A stretch of DNA of 64,000 bases, from NCBI GenBank assembly GCA_965119215.1, contig CBCPKK010000014.1, positions 97,191-161,190 of the forward strand, read 5' to 3'. Numbering within the stretch: position 1 is the first letter of the stretch; each line of letters begins with the position of its first letter. The translations under genes and the position numbers were made by a program. Shown here one piece after another: positions 51,701-60,825 of the stretch. Origin of the DNA: Buttiauxella sp965119215 (GTDB taxonomy: Bacteria > Pseudomonadota > Gammaproteobacteria > Enterobacterales > Enterobacteriaceae). Under the pieces are notes generated by a model that ran no database searches, was not told the DNA's origin, and was given only the letters and a program-made list of their open reading frames with translations.

Positions 51701-52746
51701 TGGATATGCAGAATCTGACGTGGCTGCACGGTAAGCCACAAGGCACTGGGATAATCAAAGCCAACCCCGAAGATTTTGTCGTTATCGAAGACCTGGGTTT
51801 TGGGCCAGATGGCGATGGCGAACACTTGCTGTTACGCATCCTGAAAAATGGCTGCAACACCCGCTTTGTTGCCGATGCGCTGGCTAAATATCTTAAGGTA
51901 CACGCTCGCGAAGTCAGCTTTGCTGGTCAGAAAGACAAACATGCCGTGACCGAACAATGGTTTTGTGTGCGTCTGCCGGGCAAAGAAATGCCGAATATGA
52001 AAGGCTTCGAGCTTGAAGGCTGTCAGGTGCAGGAATATGCCCGTCACCGTCGCAAATTACGTTTGGGTGCTCTGCAAGGAAACCGCTTCACGCTGGTATT
52101 ACGTAATGTCAGCGACCGCGCGGAGCTTGATCAGCGCCTGAATACCATCCTGCATCAAGGCGTGCCTAATTATTTTGGTAGCCAACGGTTTGGTATGGGC
52201 GGCAATAACCTGCATCAGGCCTTACGCTGGGCGCAAACCAATGCGCCAATCCGCGATCGTAATAAACGCAGTTTTTATTTGTCTGCGGCTCGTAGCGCCA
52301 TGTTTAACCAAATCGTCAGCGAAAGGCTGAAAAAGCCAGACTTTAACCAGGTGATTGACGGCGATGCTCTGCAACTTGCGGGGCGCGGTAGCTGGTTTGT
52401 TGCAACGCCTGAAGAAATGCCGGAGTTGCAAACGCGAGTCGATAACGGTGACTTGCTCATTACCGCGCCACTGCCGGGTGATGGAGCCTGGGGAACACTA
52501 AACGCCGCGCTGGCGTTTGAACAGCAATGTGTTGCTGAGGAAACTGAGTTGCAGGGGCTGCTGGTGCGTGAGCGCGTAGAAGCGTCTCGTCGAGCCATGC
52601 TGGTCATGCCTAAAGAACTGAGCTGGAACTGGTGGGATGATGCCACGGTGGAGTTAAGCTTCTGGCTGCCTGCCGGTAGTTTCGCAACCAGCGTAGTTCG
52701 TGAGTTGATGAGCGCCCCAGGTAACTACGCGGATATCGCTGAGTAA
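51700..52746 (+). CDS. truD: tRNA pseudouridine(13) synthase TruD
   Basis: 348 residues. Makes pseudouridine 13 in tRNA-Glu. Catalytic Asp in SFAGQKDKHAVTEQW (about Asp80), GVPNYFGSQRFGMGG near 150, and RNKRSFYLSAARSAMFNQ near 187. The start may be 51700 or the ATG at 51706; either keeps LTWLHGKPQGTG. A 139-nt gap separates it from surE, whereas in E. coli the two genes are very close or overlapping. Confidence 0.95.
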   Translation: MDMQNLTWLHGKPQGTGIIKANPEDFVVIEDLGFGPDGDGEHLLLRILKNGCNTRFVADALAKYLKVHAREVSFAGQKDKHAVTEQWFCVRLPGKEMPNMKGFELEGCQVQEYARHRRKLRLGALQGNRFTLVLRNVSDRAELDQRLNTILHQGVPNYFGSQRFGMGGNNLHQALRWAQTNAPIRDRNKRSFYLSAARSAMFNQIVSERLKKPDFNQVIDGDALQLAGRGSWFVATPEEMPELQTRVDNGDLLITAPLPGDGAWGTLNAALAFEQQCVAEETELQGLLVRERVEASRRAMLVMPKELSWNWWDDATVELSFWLPAGSFATSVVRELMSAPGNYADIAE

Positions 52747-52885
52747 TCGCGGAACATCGTATTGTATCGTTGCCCTGGACAAGTCGTTGCAGTGAATGTT
52801 ACAAAAACTGCAACAATTTCATGACAGCTGCACTAAAATCAGCAGAATGGAATAAAACAACAAAAAGAAGCTTTGTTAATCCACT

Positions 52886-53647
52886 ATGAGAATACTTCTG
52901 AGTAACGATGACGGTGTCAATGCGCCGGGCATTCAGGTGCTGGCTGCTCGACTTAGGGAATTTGCGCATGTGCAGGTTGTTGCCCCGGACCGTAATCGCA
53001 GTGGGGCATCAAACTCACTGACGCTCGAATCTTCATTGCGTACCTTCACGCTGGCAAACGGCGATATTTCCGTGCAAATGGGCACGCCGACAGACTGCGT
53101 CTATCTCGGGGTTAATGCTTTAATGCGTCCTGGCCCAGATGTGGTGGTTTCCGGGATTAATGCCGGGCCCAATCTGGGCGATGACGTTATCTATTCCGGC
53201 ACCGTTGCGGCGGCGATGGAAGGGCGTCATTTAGGTCTTCCGGCGCTGGCTGTTTCATTGAACGGCTACCAGCATTATGAAACGGCTGCTGCGGTGACCT
53301 GTTCCATTTTGCGTGCACTGATGCGTGAACCGCTGCGTACCGGGCGTATCTTAAATATTAACGTGCCGGATTTGCCGCTTGATGAAATCAAGGGCATTCG
53401 AGTCACGCGCTGTGGCAGCCGTCATCCTTCAGATAAAGTGATTCCACAGGAAGATCCGCGTGGTAATACGCTGTACTGGATTGGCCCGCCAGGCGACAAA
53501 TTTGATGCCGGTCCAGATACCGATTTCGCCGCCGTTGATGAAGGCTATGTCTCGGTAACACCGCTGCATGTTGATCTCACTGCCCACAGTGCGCGTGAGG
53601 TGGTCAGCCACTGGTTGAGTAAATCAGGAGTGGATGAGCAATGGTAA
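52886..53647 (+). CDS. surE: 5'/3'-nucleotidase SurE
   Basis: 253 residues, the E. coli length. Stationary-phase nucleotidase and exopolyphosphatase. Metal ligands in MRILLSNDDGVNAPGIQ (Asp8, Asp9), Ser39 region RNRSGASNSLTL, and Asn92 region VSGINAGPNLGDDVIYSGTV. Its end overlaps pcm by 7 nt. Confidence 0.96.
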   Translation: MRILLSNDDGVNAPGIQVLAARLREFAHVQVVAPDRNRSGASNSLTLESSLRTFTLANGDISVQMGTPTDCVYLGVNALMRPGPDVVVSGINAGPNLGDDVIYSGTVAAAMEGRHLGLPALAVSLNGYQHYETAAAVTCSILRALMREPLRTGRILNINVPDLPLDEIKGIRVTRCGSRHPSDKVIPQEDPRGNTLYWIGPPGDKFDAGPDTDFAAVDEGYVSVTPLHVDLTAHSAREVVSHWLSKSGVDEQW

Positions 53648-54267
53648 GCAAACGCGTGCAAGCCCTTCTCGAACAATTACGCATTCAAGGTATCAAGGAC
53701 GAAAAAGTGCTTGATGCGATTGCGCAGGTGCCGCGGGAAAAATTTGTCGATGAAGCGTTTGAGCACAAAGCCTGGGAAAATACGGCATTACCCATTGGCT
53801 CCGGCCAAACTATCTCGCAACCTTATATGGTTGCAAGAATGACTGAGTTGCTTGAATTGACGCCTGAGTCCCGCGTGCTGGAAATCGGCACCGGTTCCGG
53901 GTATCAAACCGCTATTCTGGCTCATCTGGTGCATCATGTTTGCTCGGTTGAGCGTATCAAAGGCCTGCAATGGCATGCCAGACGGCGTTTAAAGCAGCTC
54001 GATTTACACAATATCTCAACCCGTCACGGTGATGGCTGGCAGGGCTGGCATGCGCGCAGTCCATTTGACGCTATTATTGTTACGGCGGCACCACCGGAAA
54101 TCCCCAGCGAATTATTGTCGCAGCTGGATGAAGGTGGGATTCTGGTTCTCCCGGTAGGCGAAGACAGGCAGTTTCTGAAACGCGTTCGTCGACTGAACGG
54201 AGAATTTGTCATTGATACGGTCGAAGCTGTTCGTTTTGTACCCTTAGTAAAAGGCGAACTGGCATAA
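53641..54267 (+). CDS. pcm: Protein-L-isoaspartate O-methyltransferase Pcm
   Basis: 208 residues. Repairs isoaspartyl residues with SAM. Active-site Ser in LPIGSGQTISQPYMVARM (about 53-70), SAM motif VLEIGTGSGYQTAIL near 80, and ITAAPP-like IIVTAAPPEIP near 142. Overlaps surE; together with nlpD and rpoS it forms the conserved stationary-phase block. Confidence 0.96.
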   Translation: MVSKRVQALLEQLRIQGIKDEKVLDAIAQVPREKFVDEAFEHKAWENTALPIGSGQTISQPYMVARMTELLELTPESRVLEIGTGSGYQTAILAHLVHHVCSVERIKGLQWHARRRLKQLDLHNISTRHGDGWQGWHARSPFDAIIVTAAPPEIPSELLSQLDEGGILVLPVGEDRQFLKRVRRLNGEFVIDTVEAVRFVPLVKGELA

Positions 54268-54397
54268 CCCAGACGTTTCTTGTTTTTTTCTAAGGGTTTT
54301 GGCGTAACGTAGCGCGCAGCGAATTTTTTATATCTGGCCGTTAGTGCCAGTTCTGCCGTATTTTCATCAGCATATGATTGTTTTTTTTGGGGGATAA

Positions 54398-55540
54398 ATG
54401 AGCGCGGGAAGCCCAACTTTTACTTTACGCCGTATTGCAGCGTTGTCGCTAGTCAGCCTGTGGTTAGCTGGATGCACCAGTAATAACAGCCAGGCGCCTA
54501 TCAGCTCGGTGGGCGGTAGCAGCAATGCCGGCAGCGGTTCTTCTGGCGGTATGCTGATTACCCAGCCGCCAAAAATGTCCACCCAAAGCCAGACTCCGCA
54601 AATTCAACCTGTACAACAGCAACCGACGATCCAACCGATGCAATCGCAGCCTATGCAAACGCAACCGGTCGTATCAACGCCTGTTCAGACTGAAAACGGG
54701 CGTATAGTTTATAACCGCAAGTATGGGAATATTCCGAAAGGAAGCTATGCTGGCGGCAGCACTTATACCGTGAAACGCGGCGACACTCTCTTCTATATTG
54801 CATGGATCACCGGCAACGATTTCCGTGACCTTGCGCAACGCAACAATGTCCCCGCCCCGTATGGCTTAGAAGTGGGTCAAACCCTGCAAGTGGGTAGCTC
54901 TTCTGGAACCCCAATTACCGGTGGAAATGCCGTAACAACGGCTGATGCCAGCGCGCAAGGCGTTGCTCCTGTGGCTGTGCAAAATACCACCACAGTGGTT
55001 GCTTCTAAACCGGTAATTACGTATTCTGAGGATTCAGGTGAACAAAGTGCTAACAAAATGTTGCCGAATAATAAAGGTACTGCGACTGCCGTCACAGCAC
55101 CGGTTACGGCACCTGTGGTTAGCTCTACTACCGTTCCAACCGCCAGCAGCACATCCGACAGCGCGCCTATTTCGACGTGGCGTTGGCCAACTGATGGCAA
55201 GGTTATTGAGAACTTCTCTGCTACCGAAGGTGGCAATAAAGGGATCGATATCGCAGGCAGCAAAGGCCAGGCCATTATTGCTACCGCCTCAGGGCGAGTG
55301 GTATATGCCGGTAACGCGCTGCGAGGTTACGGTAATCTAATCATCATCAAACACAATGATGATTACCTGAGTGCCTACGCCCATAACGATACAATGCTGG
55401 TCCGGGAACAACAAGAAATCACGGCGGGGCAGAAGATAGCTACCATGGGTAGCACCGGAACCAGTTCAACACGTTTACATTTTGAAATTCGTTACAAGGG
55501 GAAATCCGTCAACCCGCTACGTTATTTACCGCAGCGGTAA
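54398..55540 (+). CDS. nlpD: Murein hydrolase activator NlpD
   Basis: 380 residues. Outer-membrane lipoprotein that activates AmiC during septal splitting. Signal peptide with lipobox LAGC (Cys about 26), a Gln/Pro/Met-rich spacer, LysM domain TYTVKRGDTLFYIAWITGND (about 125-144), a low-complexity Thr/Ala/Val linker, and a degenerate LytM/M23 domain (about 260-380) with GGNKGIDIAGSKGQAI and LHFEIRYKGKSVNPLRYL. The catalytic HxxxD is replaced (GIDIAG), as in other NlpD proteins. The main rpoS promoter of E. coli lies inside nlpD. Confidence 0.95.
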   Translation: MSAGSPTFTLRRIAALSLVSLWLAGCTSNNSQAPISSVGGSSNAGSGSSGGMLITQPPKMSTQSQTPQIQPVQQQPTIQPMQSQPMQTQPVVSTPVQTENGRIVYNRKYGNIPKGSYAGGSTYTVKRGDTLFYIAWITGNDFRDLAQRNNVPAPYGLEVGQTLQVGSSSGTPITGGNAVTTADASAQGVAPVAVQNTTTVVASKPVITYSEDSGEQSANKMLPNNKGTATAVTAPVTAPVVSSTTVPTASSTSDSAPISTWRWPTDGKVIENFSATEGGNKGIDIAGSKGQAIIATASGRVVYAGNALRGYGNLIIIKHNDDYLSAYAHNDTMLVREQQEITAGQKIATMGSTGTSSTRLHFEIRYKGKSVNPLRYLPQR

Positions 55541-55626
55541 GCCGGCAAAGTACTTCTCAGCATAAAGTCATTTAATTGATGGAGTGCGAGGTGCTTTGCC
55601 CAGGGATCACGGGTAGGAGCCACCTT

Positions 55627-56619
55627 ATGAGTCAGAATACGCTGAAAGTTAACGAGTCAAATGAAGACGCGGAATATGATGAGAATGGAGTTGAGGTCTT
55701 TGACGAAAAAGTCCTCGTAGAAGACGAACCCAGTGATAATGACATAGCCGAAGAGGAGTTGTTGTCACAGGGTGCGACTCAGCGAGTGCTTGACGCGACT
55801 CAGCTTTATCTTGGGGAGATCGGTTATTCCCCATTATTGACAGCCGAAGAAGAAGTGTATTTTGCCCGCCGCGCACTGCGTGGTGATGTCGCTTCTCGCC
55901 GTCGCATGATCGAAAGTAACCTGCGTCTGGTGGTAAAGATTGCCCGTCGTTATAGCAATCGTGGTCTGGCTCTGCTGGACTTGATTGAAGAGGGGAATCT
56001 GGGGCTAATTCGTGCTGTTGAGAAGTTTGATCCAGAACGTGGGTTCCGTTTTTCAACCTACGCAACATGGTGGATTCGTCAGACCATCGAACGGGCAATT
56101 ATGAACCAAACCCGTACGATTCGTTTGCCGATTCATATCGTGAAAGAGCTGAACGTTTATCTGCGTACTGCGCGTGAACTCTCTCATAAACTCGACCATG
56201 AGCCGAGTGCAGAAGAGATTGCCGAGCAACTGGATAAACCGGTTGATGATGTTAGCCGTATGCTGCGTCTCAACGAGCGTATTACTTCAGTAGACACCCC
56301 GTTGGGTGGTGACTCTGAAAAAGCGCTGCTGGATATTCTGGCTGACGAGAAAGACAACGGCCCGGAAGACACCACGCAAGACGATGATATGAAACAAAGC
56401 ATCGTTAAGTGGTTGTTTGAACTGAACGCCAAACAGCGTGAAGTGCTGGCTCGTCGTTTTGGTCTGTTAGGCTATGAAGCTGCAACACTGGAAGATGTGG
56501 GTCGTGAAATTGGCCTGACTCGTGAACGTGTTCGTCAGATTCAGGTTGAAGGTCTGCGTCGTCTGCGTGAAATTTTGCAGACTCAGGGGCTGAATATCGA
56601 AGCGTTGTTCCGCGAATAA
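55627..56619 (+). CDS. rpoS: RNA polymerase sigma factor RpoS
   Basis: 330 residues, full length. Sigma-38 of general stress and stationary phase. Region 1.2 with DATQLYLGEIGYSPLLTAEE (about 50-70), region 2 RFSTYATWWIRQTIERAI (about 140), region 3 with the Lys173-containing turnover element, and region 4 with the DNA-binding helix ETLEDVGREIGLTRERVRQI-like segment near 290. No truncation or internal stop. The start at 55627 (MSQNTLKV) matches E. coli; a longer frame from 55576 is not used. The leader upstream is where Hfq-dependent sRNAs act in relatives. Confidence 0.98.
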   Translation: MSQNTLKVNESNEDAEYDENGVEVFDEKVLVEDEPSDNDIAEEELLSQGATQRVLDATQLYLGEIGYSPLLTAEEEVYFARRALRGDVASRRRMIESNLRLVVKIARRYSNRGLALLDLIEEGNLGLIRAVEKFDPERGFRFSTYATWWIRQTIERAIMNQTRTIRLPIHIVKELNVYLRTARELSHKLDHEPSAEEIAEQLDKPVDDVSRMLRLNERITSVDTPLGGDSEKALLDILADEKDNGPEDTTQDDDMKQSIVKWLFELNAKQREVLARRFGLLGYEAATLEDVGREIGLTRERVRQIQVEGLRRLREILQTQGLNIEALFRE

Positions 56620-56633
56620 TCAATTCTTCAAAT

Positions 56634-56666
56634 AAAAAGCGGTGACTCAGGTCCCCGCTTTTTTTT
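56634..56666 (+). terminator. rpoS terminator
   Basis: AAAAAGCGG and CCGCTTTTTTTT around a 12-nt loop: a strong stem with a long T run. It ends 10 nt before the mutS stop codon on the other strand, and its A-rich 5' side can serve mutS as well. Confidence 0.9.
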
Positions 56667-56675
56667 GTCTAAAAA

Positions 56676-59237
56676 CTAAACCAGGCTCTTTAAGCGATAA
56701 ATCCACTCAAGCGCCTGGCGAGGCGACAGGGAATCAGGATCTAATGCTTCCAGAGCCTCTATCGCAGGTGAGGTTTCTTCGGGAACTGAAAGCAACGACA
56801 TCTGCGTTCCATCTACTTGCGTAGCCGCCGTGTTGTTCGAAAGCGTCTCAAGCTCGCGCAGTTTTTGACGCGCACGCTTAATCACTTCTTTTGGCACACC
56901 CGCGAGCGCGGCAACGGCCAGACCGTAACTTTTGCTTGCTGCGCCATCTTGCACACTGTGCATAAACGCGATGGTATCGCCGTGTTCAATGGCATCAAGA
57001 TGCACATTTGCTACACCTTCCATTTTTTCTGGCAGCGTAGTCAGTTCAAAGTAGTGCGTGGCGAACAGTGTCAGCGCTTTGATGCGATTGGCCAGGCTTT
57101 CGGCACAAGCCCAGGCTAATGACAGGCCATCATATGTTGATGTCCCGCGACCAATTTCATCCATCAGCACCAGGCTGTGCTCGGTGGCGTTATGCAGAAT
57201 ATTTGCTGTTTCGGTCATCTCCACCATAAAGGTAGAACGACCGGATGCCAGGTCATCTGCTGCGCCAACGCGTGTGAATATACGGTCAATTGGCCCAATT
57301 TCTGCCTGCTGCGCGGGAACAAAACTACCGATATAAGCCAGCAGCACAATCAGTGCCGACTGGCGCATATAGGTGCTTTTACCGCCCATGTTCGGGCCGG
57401 TAATAATCAGCATCCGCCGTTGTGGCGCAAGGCTGAGTGGGTTCGCAATAAAAGGTTCGCTGAGAACTTGCTCCACCACCGGATGACGCCCGCCGATAAC
57501 CTTAATACCCGGTTTGTCCGTCAATTGCGGACAGGTGTAATTCAGGCTGTAAGCACGCTCGGCAAGGTTAACGAGTACGTCCAGCTCTGCGAGAGCGGTT
57601 GCACTTTGCTGCAATGCTTCAAGGTGCGGTAACAGGGAATCGAATAGCTGATCGTAAAGCTGCTTTTCCAGCGCCAGCGCTTTCCCTTTGGACGTCAGTA
57701 CTTTGTCTTCGTACTCTTTCAGCTCAGGAATGATGTAGCGCTCGGCATTTTTCAGCGTCTGGCGGCGTACATAATGAATCGGCGCGTGATGGCTTTGGCT
57801 GCGGCTAATCTGGATGTAATAACCGTGTACGCCGTTGAAACCGACTTTCAGCGTATCCAGACCCAGTTTTTCGCGCTCACGGATTTCCAGTTTATCGAGG
57901 TAATCCGTTGCTCCGTCTGCCAGTGCGCGCCATTCGTCTAACTCTTCGTGATAGCCCGGTGCAATCACGCCGCCATCGCGTACCAACACTGGTGGAGATT
58001 CCACCACGGCGTGTTCGAGCAATTCACGCAGCTCAGTAAACTCGCCCATGTTCTCACGCAGCGTTTGCACATAATCCGTTGGCACATCGGCCAGTAATTC
58101 GCGCAGCTCAGGCAGTTGTTGGAAAGCATGACGCATACGGGCTAAATCGCGTGGACGTGCGGTGCGCAATGCCAGACGCGCGAGAATACGCTCCAGATCG
58201 CCAACCTGGCGCAGCACCGGTTGAATTTCAGCGGTTCTGTCTTGCAGAGCGGCAATGGTCTGTTGGCGCTTTTGCAGCACGTCGATATTGCGGACAGGCA
58301 TATGCAGCCAGCGTTTCAGCATACGGCTGCCCATCGGCGTGACGGTGCAGTCCAGCACTGACGCGAGCGTATTTTCGAAACCACCGGACAGGTTCTGGGT
58401 AATCTCCAGATTACGACGCGTTGCGGCATCCATAATGATGCTGTCTTGCTGGCGGTCCATGGTGACGGAACGAATATGTGGCAGAGATGTGCGCTGGGTA
58501 TCTTTCACGTATTGCAGCAAACAACCCGCGGCGCACAACGCATGATGGGAATTTTCGACGCCAAAACCGGTGAGGTCGCGTGTGCCAAATTGCATGTTCA
58601 ACTGCTGGCGGGCGGTGGATATTTCAAATTCCCACAATGGGCGACGACGCAAACCGCGGCGGTTTTCAATTAAACGTGTTTCGGCAAAATCTTCGGCGTA
58701 CAGCAACTCAGCAGGATTGGTGCGTTGAAGTTCGGCAGCCATGGTTTCGATATCTTCTGGCTCGGACAGGCGAAAACGCCCGGAGCTGATATCCAGTGTG
58801 GCGTAACCAAAACCTTTACCGTCTTGCCAGATTGCCGCCAACAGGTTGTCCTGGCGTTCCTGTAACAGCGCTTCATCGCTGATGGTGCCAGGCGTGACAA
58901 TACGCACGACTTTGCGTTCTACCGGCCCTTTGCTGGTGGCAGGGTCGCCAATCTGTTCGCAAATCGCAGCGGATTCGCCCAGATTCACAAGCTTAGCTAA
59001 ATAGTTTTCGATAGCGTGATGTGGCACGCCAGCCATCGGAATCGGTTCCCCTGCGGATGCTCCGCGTTTGGTCAGGGAGATGTCGAGCAGTTGAGACGCA
59101 CGTTTCGCATCGTCATAAAACAACTCGTAAAAGTCACCCATGCGATAGAACAACAAGATTTCAGGATGCTGCGCTTTGAGGCGCAGGTACTGCTGCATCA
59201 TGGGTGTGTGACCGTCGAGATTTTCCGTTGTACTCAT
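56676..59237 (-). CDS. mutS: DNA mismatch repair protein MutS
   Basis: 853 residues, the E. coli length. Mismatch-recognition ATPase. Mismatch-binding Phe-X-Glu in MGDFYELFYDDA (Phe about 36), connector and lever domains, Walker A TGPNMGGKSTYMRQ (about 614-627), Walker B LVLMDEIGRGTSTYDG (about 690), and the C-terminal tetramerisation tail ALEWIYRLKSLV. No disruption is visible, so not an obvious mutator. It converges directly on rpoS. Confidence 0.98.
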   Translation of the reverse strand: MSTTENLDGHTPMMQQYLRLKAQHPEILLFYRMGDFYELFYDDAKRASQLLDISLTKRGASAGEPIPMAGVPHHAIENYLAKLVNLGESAAICEQIGDPATSKGPVERKVVRIVTPGTISDEALLQERQDNLLAAIWQDGKGFGYATLDISSGRFRLSEPEDIETMAAELQRTNPAELLYAEDFAETRLIENRRGLRRRPLWEFEISTARQQLNMQFGTRDLTGFGVENSHHALCAAGCLLQYVKDTQRTSLPHIRSVTMDRQQDSIIMDAATRRNLEITQNLSGGFENTLASVLDCTVTPMGSRMLKRWLHMPVRNIDVLQKRQQTIAALQDRTAEIQPVLRQVGDLERILARLALRTARPRDLARMRHAFQQLPELRELLADVPTDYVQTLRENMGEFTELRELLEHAVVESPPVLVRDGGVIAPGYHEELDEWRALADGATDYLDKLEIREREKLGLDTLKVGFNGVHGYYIQISRSQSHHAPIHYVRRQTLKNAERYIIPELKEYEDKVLTSKGKALALEKQLYDQLFDSLLPHLEALQQSATALAELDVLVNLAERAYSLNYTCPQLTDKPGIKVIGGRHPVVEQVLSEPFIANPLSLAPQRRMLIITGPNMGGKSTYMRQSALIVLLAYIGSFVPAQQAEIGPIDRIFTRVGAADDLASGRSTFMVEMTETANILHNATEHSLVLMDEIGRGTSTYDGLSLAWACAESLANRIKALTLFATHYFELTTLPEKMEGVANVHLDAIEHGDTIAFMHSVQDGAASKSYGLAVAALAGVPKEVIKRARQKLRELETLSNNTAATQVDGTQMSLLSVPEETSPAIEALEALDPDSLSPRQALEWIYRLKSLV

Positions 59238-59487
59238 AGTGTTTTTCTTTTTAATCCATTGAATTAAAAGTTAATTGTGATTTTTAATTATTGTTAGTGC
59301 TCACATTATCTCATGAAGCAGGTGTGTCGTGAAAAGCTTCGCTATTACACCACAGAACGATGCAATGACACATCGTCAAAGGGCAGGAAAACTTCGCGTC
59401 GACTCGCAGAGTCTGTTACTCCCGCTCTGATTTTGATTTACCATAAGGAATACACCTTCTTTGTTAGTCATATGGACATCCCAACAC

Positions 59488-60561
59488 ATGCGTTACTCCG
59501 TCGCGTTACTTCCGCTTATTGTTTTACTGGCCGCGTGTAGCAGTAAACCGAAAACTGAAACTCAGCCTCAGCAAACTGGCACGCCATCTGGCGGTTTCTT
59601 GTTGCAGCCACAGCATGATGTGTTTATGCAGACGGGGGATTTTGCTAACAATCCTGAAGCCGAGAAATTCATCAATAAAATGGTGAGTGAGCATGGTTTT
59701 GATCGCCAGCAATTGCATGAGGTACTTTCTCAGGCCAAAAGGCTGGATTACGTTCTGCGTTTGATGGACCAGCAAGCGCCAACGACTGCGCCACCTGCCG
59801 GGCCGAATGGCGCATGGTTACGCTATCGCGGTAAATTTATTACCCCGGATAACGTGCAAAATGGCGTGAAATTCTGGAACCAATACGATGATGCCTTGAA
59901 GCGTGCATTCCAGGTGTATGGTGTGCCGCCGGAAATTATCGTCGGCATTATCGGTGTTGAAACACGCTGGGGCCGTGTGATGGGCAAAACACGCATTATT
60001 GATGCGCTTGCCACCTTGTCGTTTGCTTATCCTCGTCGTGCGCAATATTTCTCTGGCGAACTGGAAACGTTCCTGCTGATGGCGCGTAACGAAGGTGACG
60101 ATCCGCTGGCGCTGAAAGGTTCATTTGCCGGGGCGATGGGATACGGCCAGTTTATGCCTTCTTCGTTTAAAGAGTTCGCGGTTGATTTCAACGGTGACGG
60201 TCATGTGAACTTGTGGGACCCGGAAGATGCTATTGGTAGCGTGGCGAACTACTTTAAAGCGCACGGTTGGGTGAAAGGCGATTTGGTCGCGGTTCCTGCT
60301 AACGGCCAGGTGCCGGGGCTGGCAAACGGCTTTAAAACTAAGTATTCAGTTTCCGCGTTGGAACAGTCTGGTTTAAGCCCAACGGCTTCTCTGGGCAATC
60401 ATCAGGAAGCCAGTTTGTTACGCTTGGATATGGGCGATCGCTACCAGTACTGGTACGGTTTGCCAAACTTCTACGCCATTACGCGTTACAACCACAGCAC
60501 GCATTATGCGATGGTGGTCTGGCAGTTAGGGCAGGCAGTCGCGCTGGCTCGCGTTCAGTAA
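59488..60561 (+). CDS. mltB: Membrane-bound lytic murein transglycosylase B
   Basis: 357 residues. Outer-membrane lipoprotein that cleaves peptidoglycan to 1,6-anhydromuropeptides. Signal peptide MRYSVALLPLIVLLAACSS with lipobox LAAC (Cys about 17). Catalytic Glu in GIIGVETRWGRVMGKTRI near 155; SFAGAMGYGQFMPSSFKEFA near 211; C-terminal RYNHSTHYAMVVWQLGQAV. The ATG at 59488 directly opens the lipoprotein signal; an upstream TTG at 59461 would add nine residues. Confidence 0.95.
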   Translation: MRYSVALLPLIVLLAACSSKPKTETQPQQTGTPSGGFLLQPQHDVFMQTGDFANNPEAEKFINKMVSEHGFDRQQLHEVLSQAKRLDYVLRLMDQQAPTTAPPAGPNGAWLRYRGKFITPDNVQNGVKFWNQYDDALKRAFQVYGVPPEIIVGIIGVETRWGRVMGKTRIIDALATLSFAYPRRAQYFSGELETFLLMARNEGDDPLALKGSFAGAMGYGQFMPSSFKEFAVDFNGDGHVNLWDPEDAIGSVANYFKAHGWVKGDLVAVPANGQVPGLANGFKTKYSVSALEQSGLSPTASLGNHQEASLLRLDMGDRYQYWYGLPNFYAITRYNHSTHYAMVVWQLGQAVALARVQ

Positions 60562-60567
60562 CTTTTC

Positions 60568-60594
60568 CCCCGCTTTATTCTTGGGCGGGGTTTC
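60568..60594 (+). terminator. mltB terminator
   Basis: CCCCGC (60568-60573) and GCGGGG (60585-60590) followed by TTTC TTTT. Confidence 0.75.
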
Positions 60595-60624
60595 TTTTCG
60601 GCCTTGTTATTCTCATGAAGGTTT

Positions 60625-60645
60625 TTCCTGATCGACGATCAGGAA
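60625..60645. repeat. Perfect 21-bp palindrome upstream of the zinc operon
   Basis: TTCCTGATCG-A-CGATCAGGAA: ten-base arms around one base. It lies between the mltB terminator and the Zur-like box. It could be a second terminator stem or a binding site for a dimeric regulator. Confidence 0.5.
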
Positions 60646-60670
60646 TTTACATCATATTTAATTTGATTTA

Positions 60671-60685
60671 TGTTATGTTATAACA
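60671..60685. promoter_or_regulatory. Zur-like operator
   Basis: TGTTATG-T-TATAACA matches the enterobacterial Zur palindrome TGTTATA-N-TATAACA with one mismatch. It lies 21 nt before the small ORF that opens the metal ABC operon, a repressing position. It indicates induction under zinc limitation. Confidence 0.72.
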
Positions 60686-60705
60686 AATCATCTTGAGTGC
60701 TTCCC

Positions 60706-60825
60706 ATGTCTTTATCTTCCCCGCGTACGCTTTTCAGTGCGTCTGCATTGTTACGTGCAGGCGGCGTGCTAGTTGTGCTGTGCGTTCTTTGGCTGACCGT
60801 CCTGTGGGCGATAGCGCTGCCATGA
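60706..60825 (+). CDS. Small hydrophobic protein (39 residues) leading the metal ABC operon
   Basis: A short frame starting at 60706 encodes 39 residues. The N-terminus MSLSSPRTLFSASALLRAGG is followed by a single hydrophobic segment from about Val21 to Pro39, ending in WAIALP. GAG lies about 8 nt before the start. Its stop overlaps the ATPase start as ATGA, the same coupling used between the other genes of the operon. This supports that it is translated. It may be a membrane-inserted accessory peptide of the importer or only a coupling leader. I do not recognise a family. Confidence 0.6.
   Translation: MSLSSPRTLFSASALLRAGGVLVVLCVLWLTVLWAIALP

Noticed and set aside
60693..60821. N-terminal extension of the ABC ATPase from the ATG at 60693
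   Set aside because: The extension is Cys/Arg-rich and unlike ABC ATPases; the region is better explained by the 39-residue hydrophobic frame ending in the ATGA overlap.
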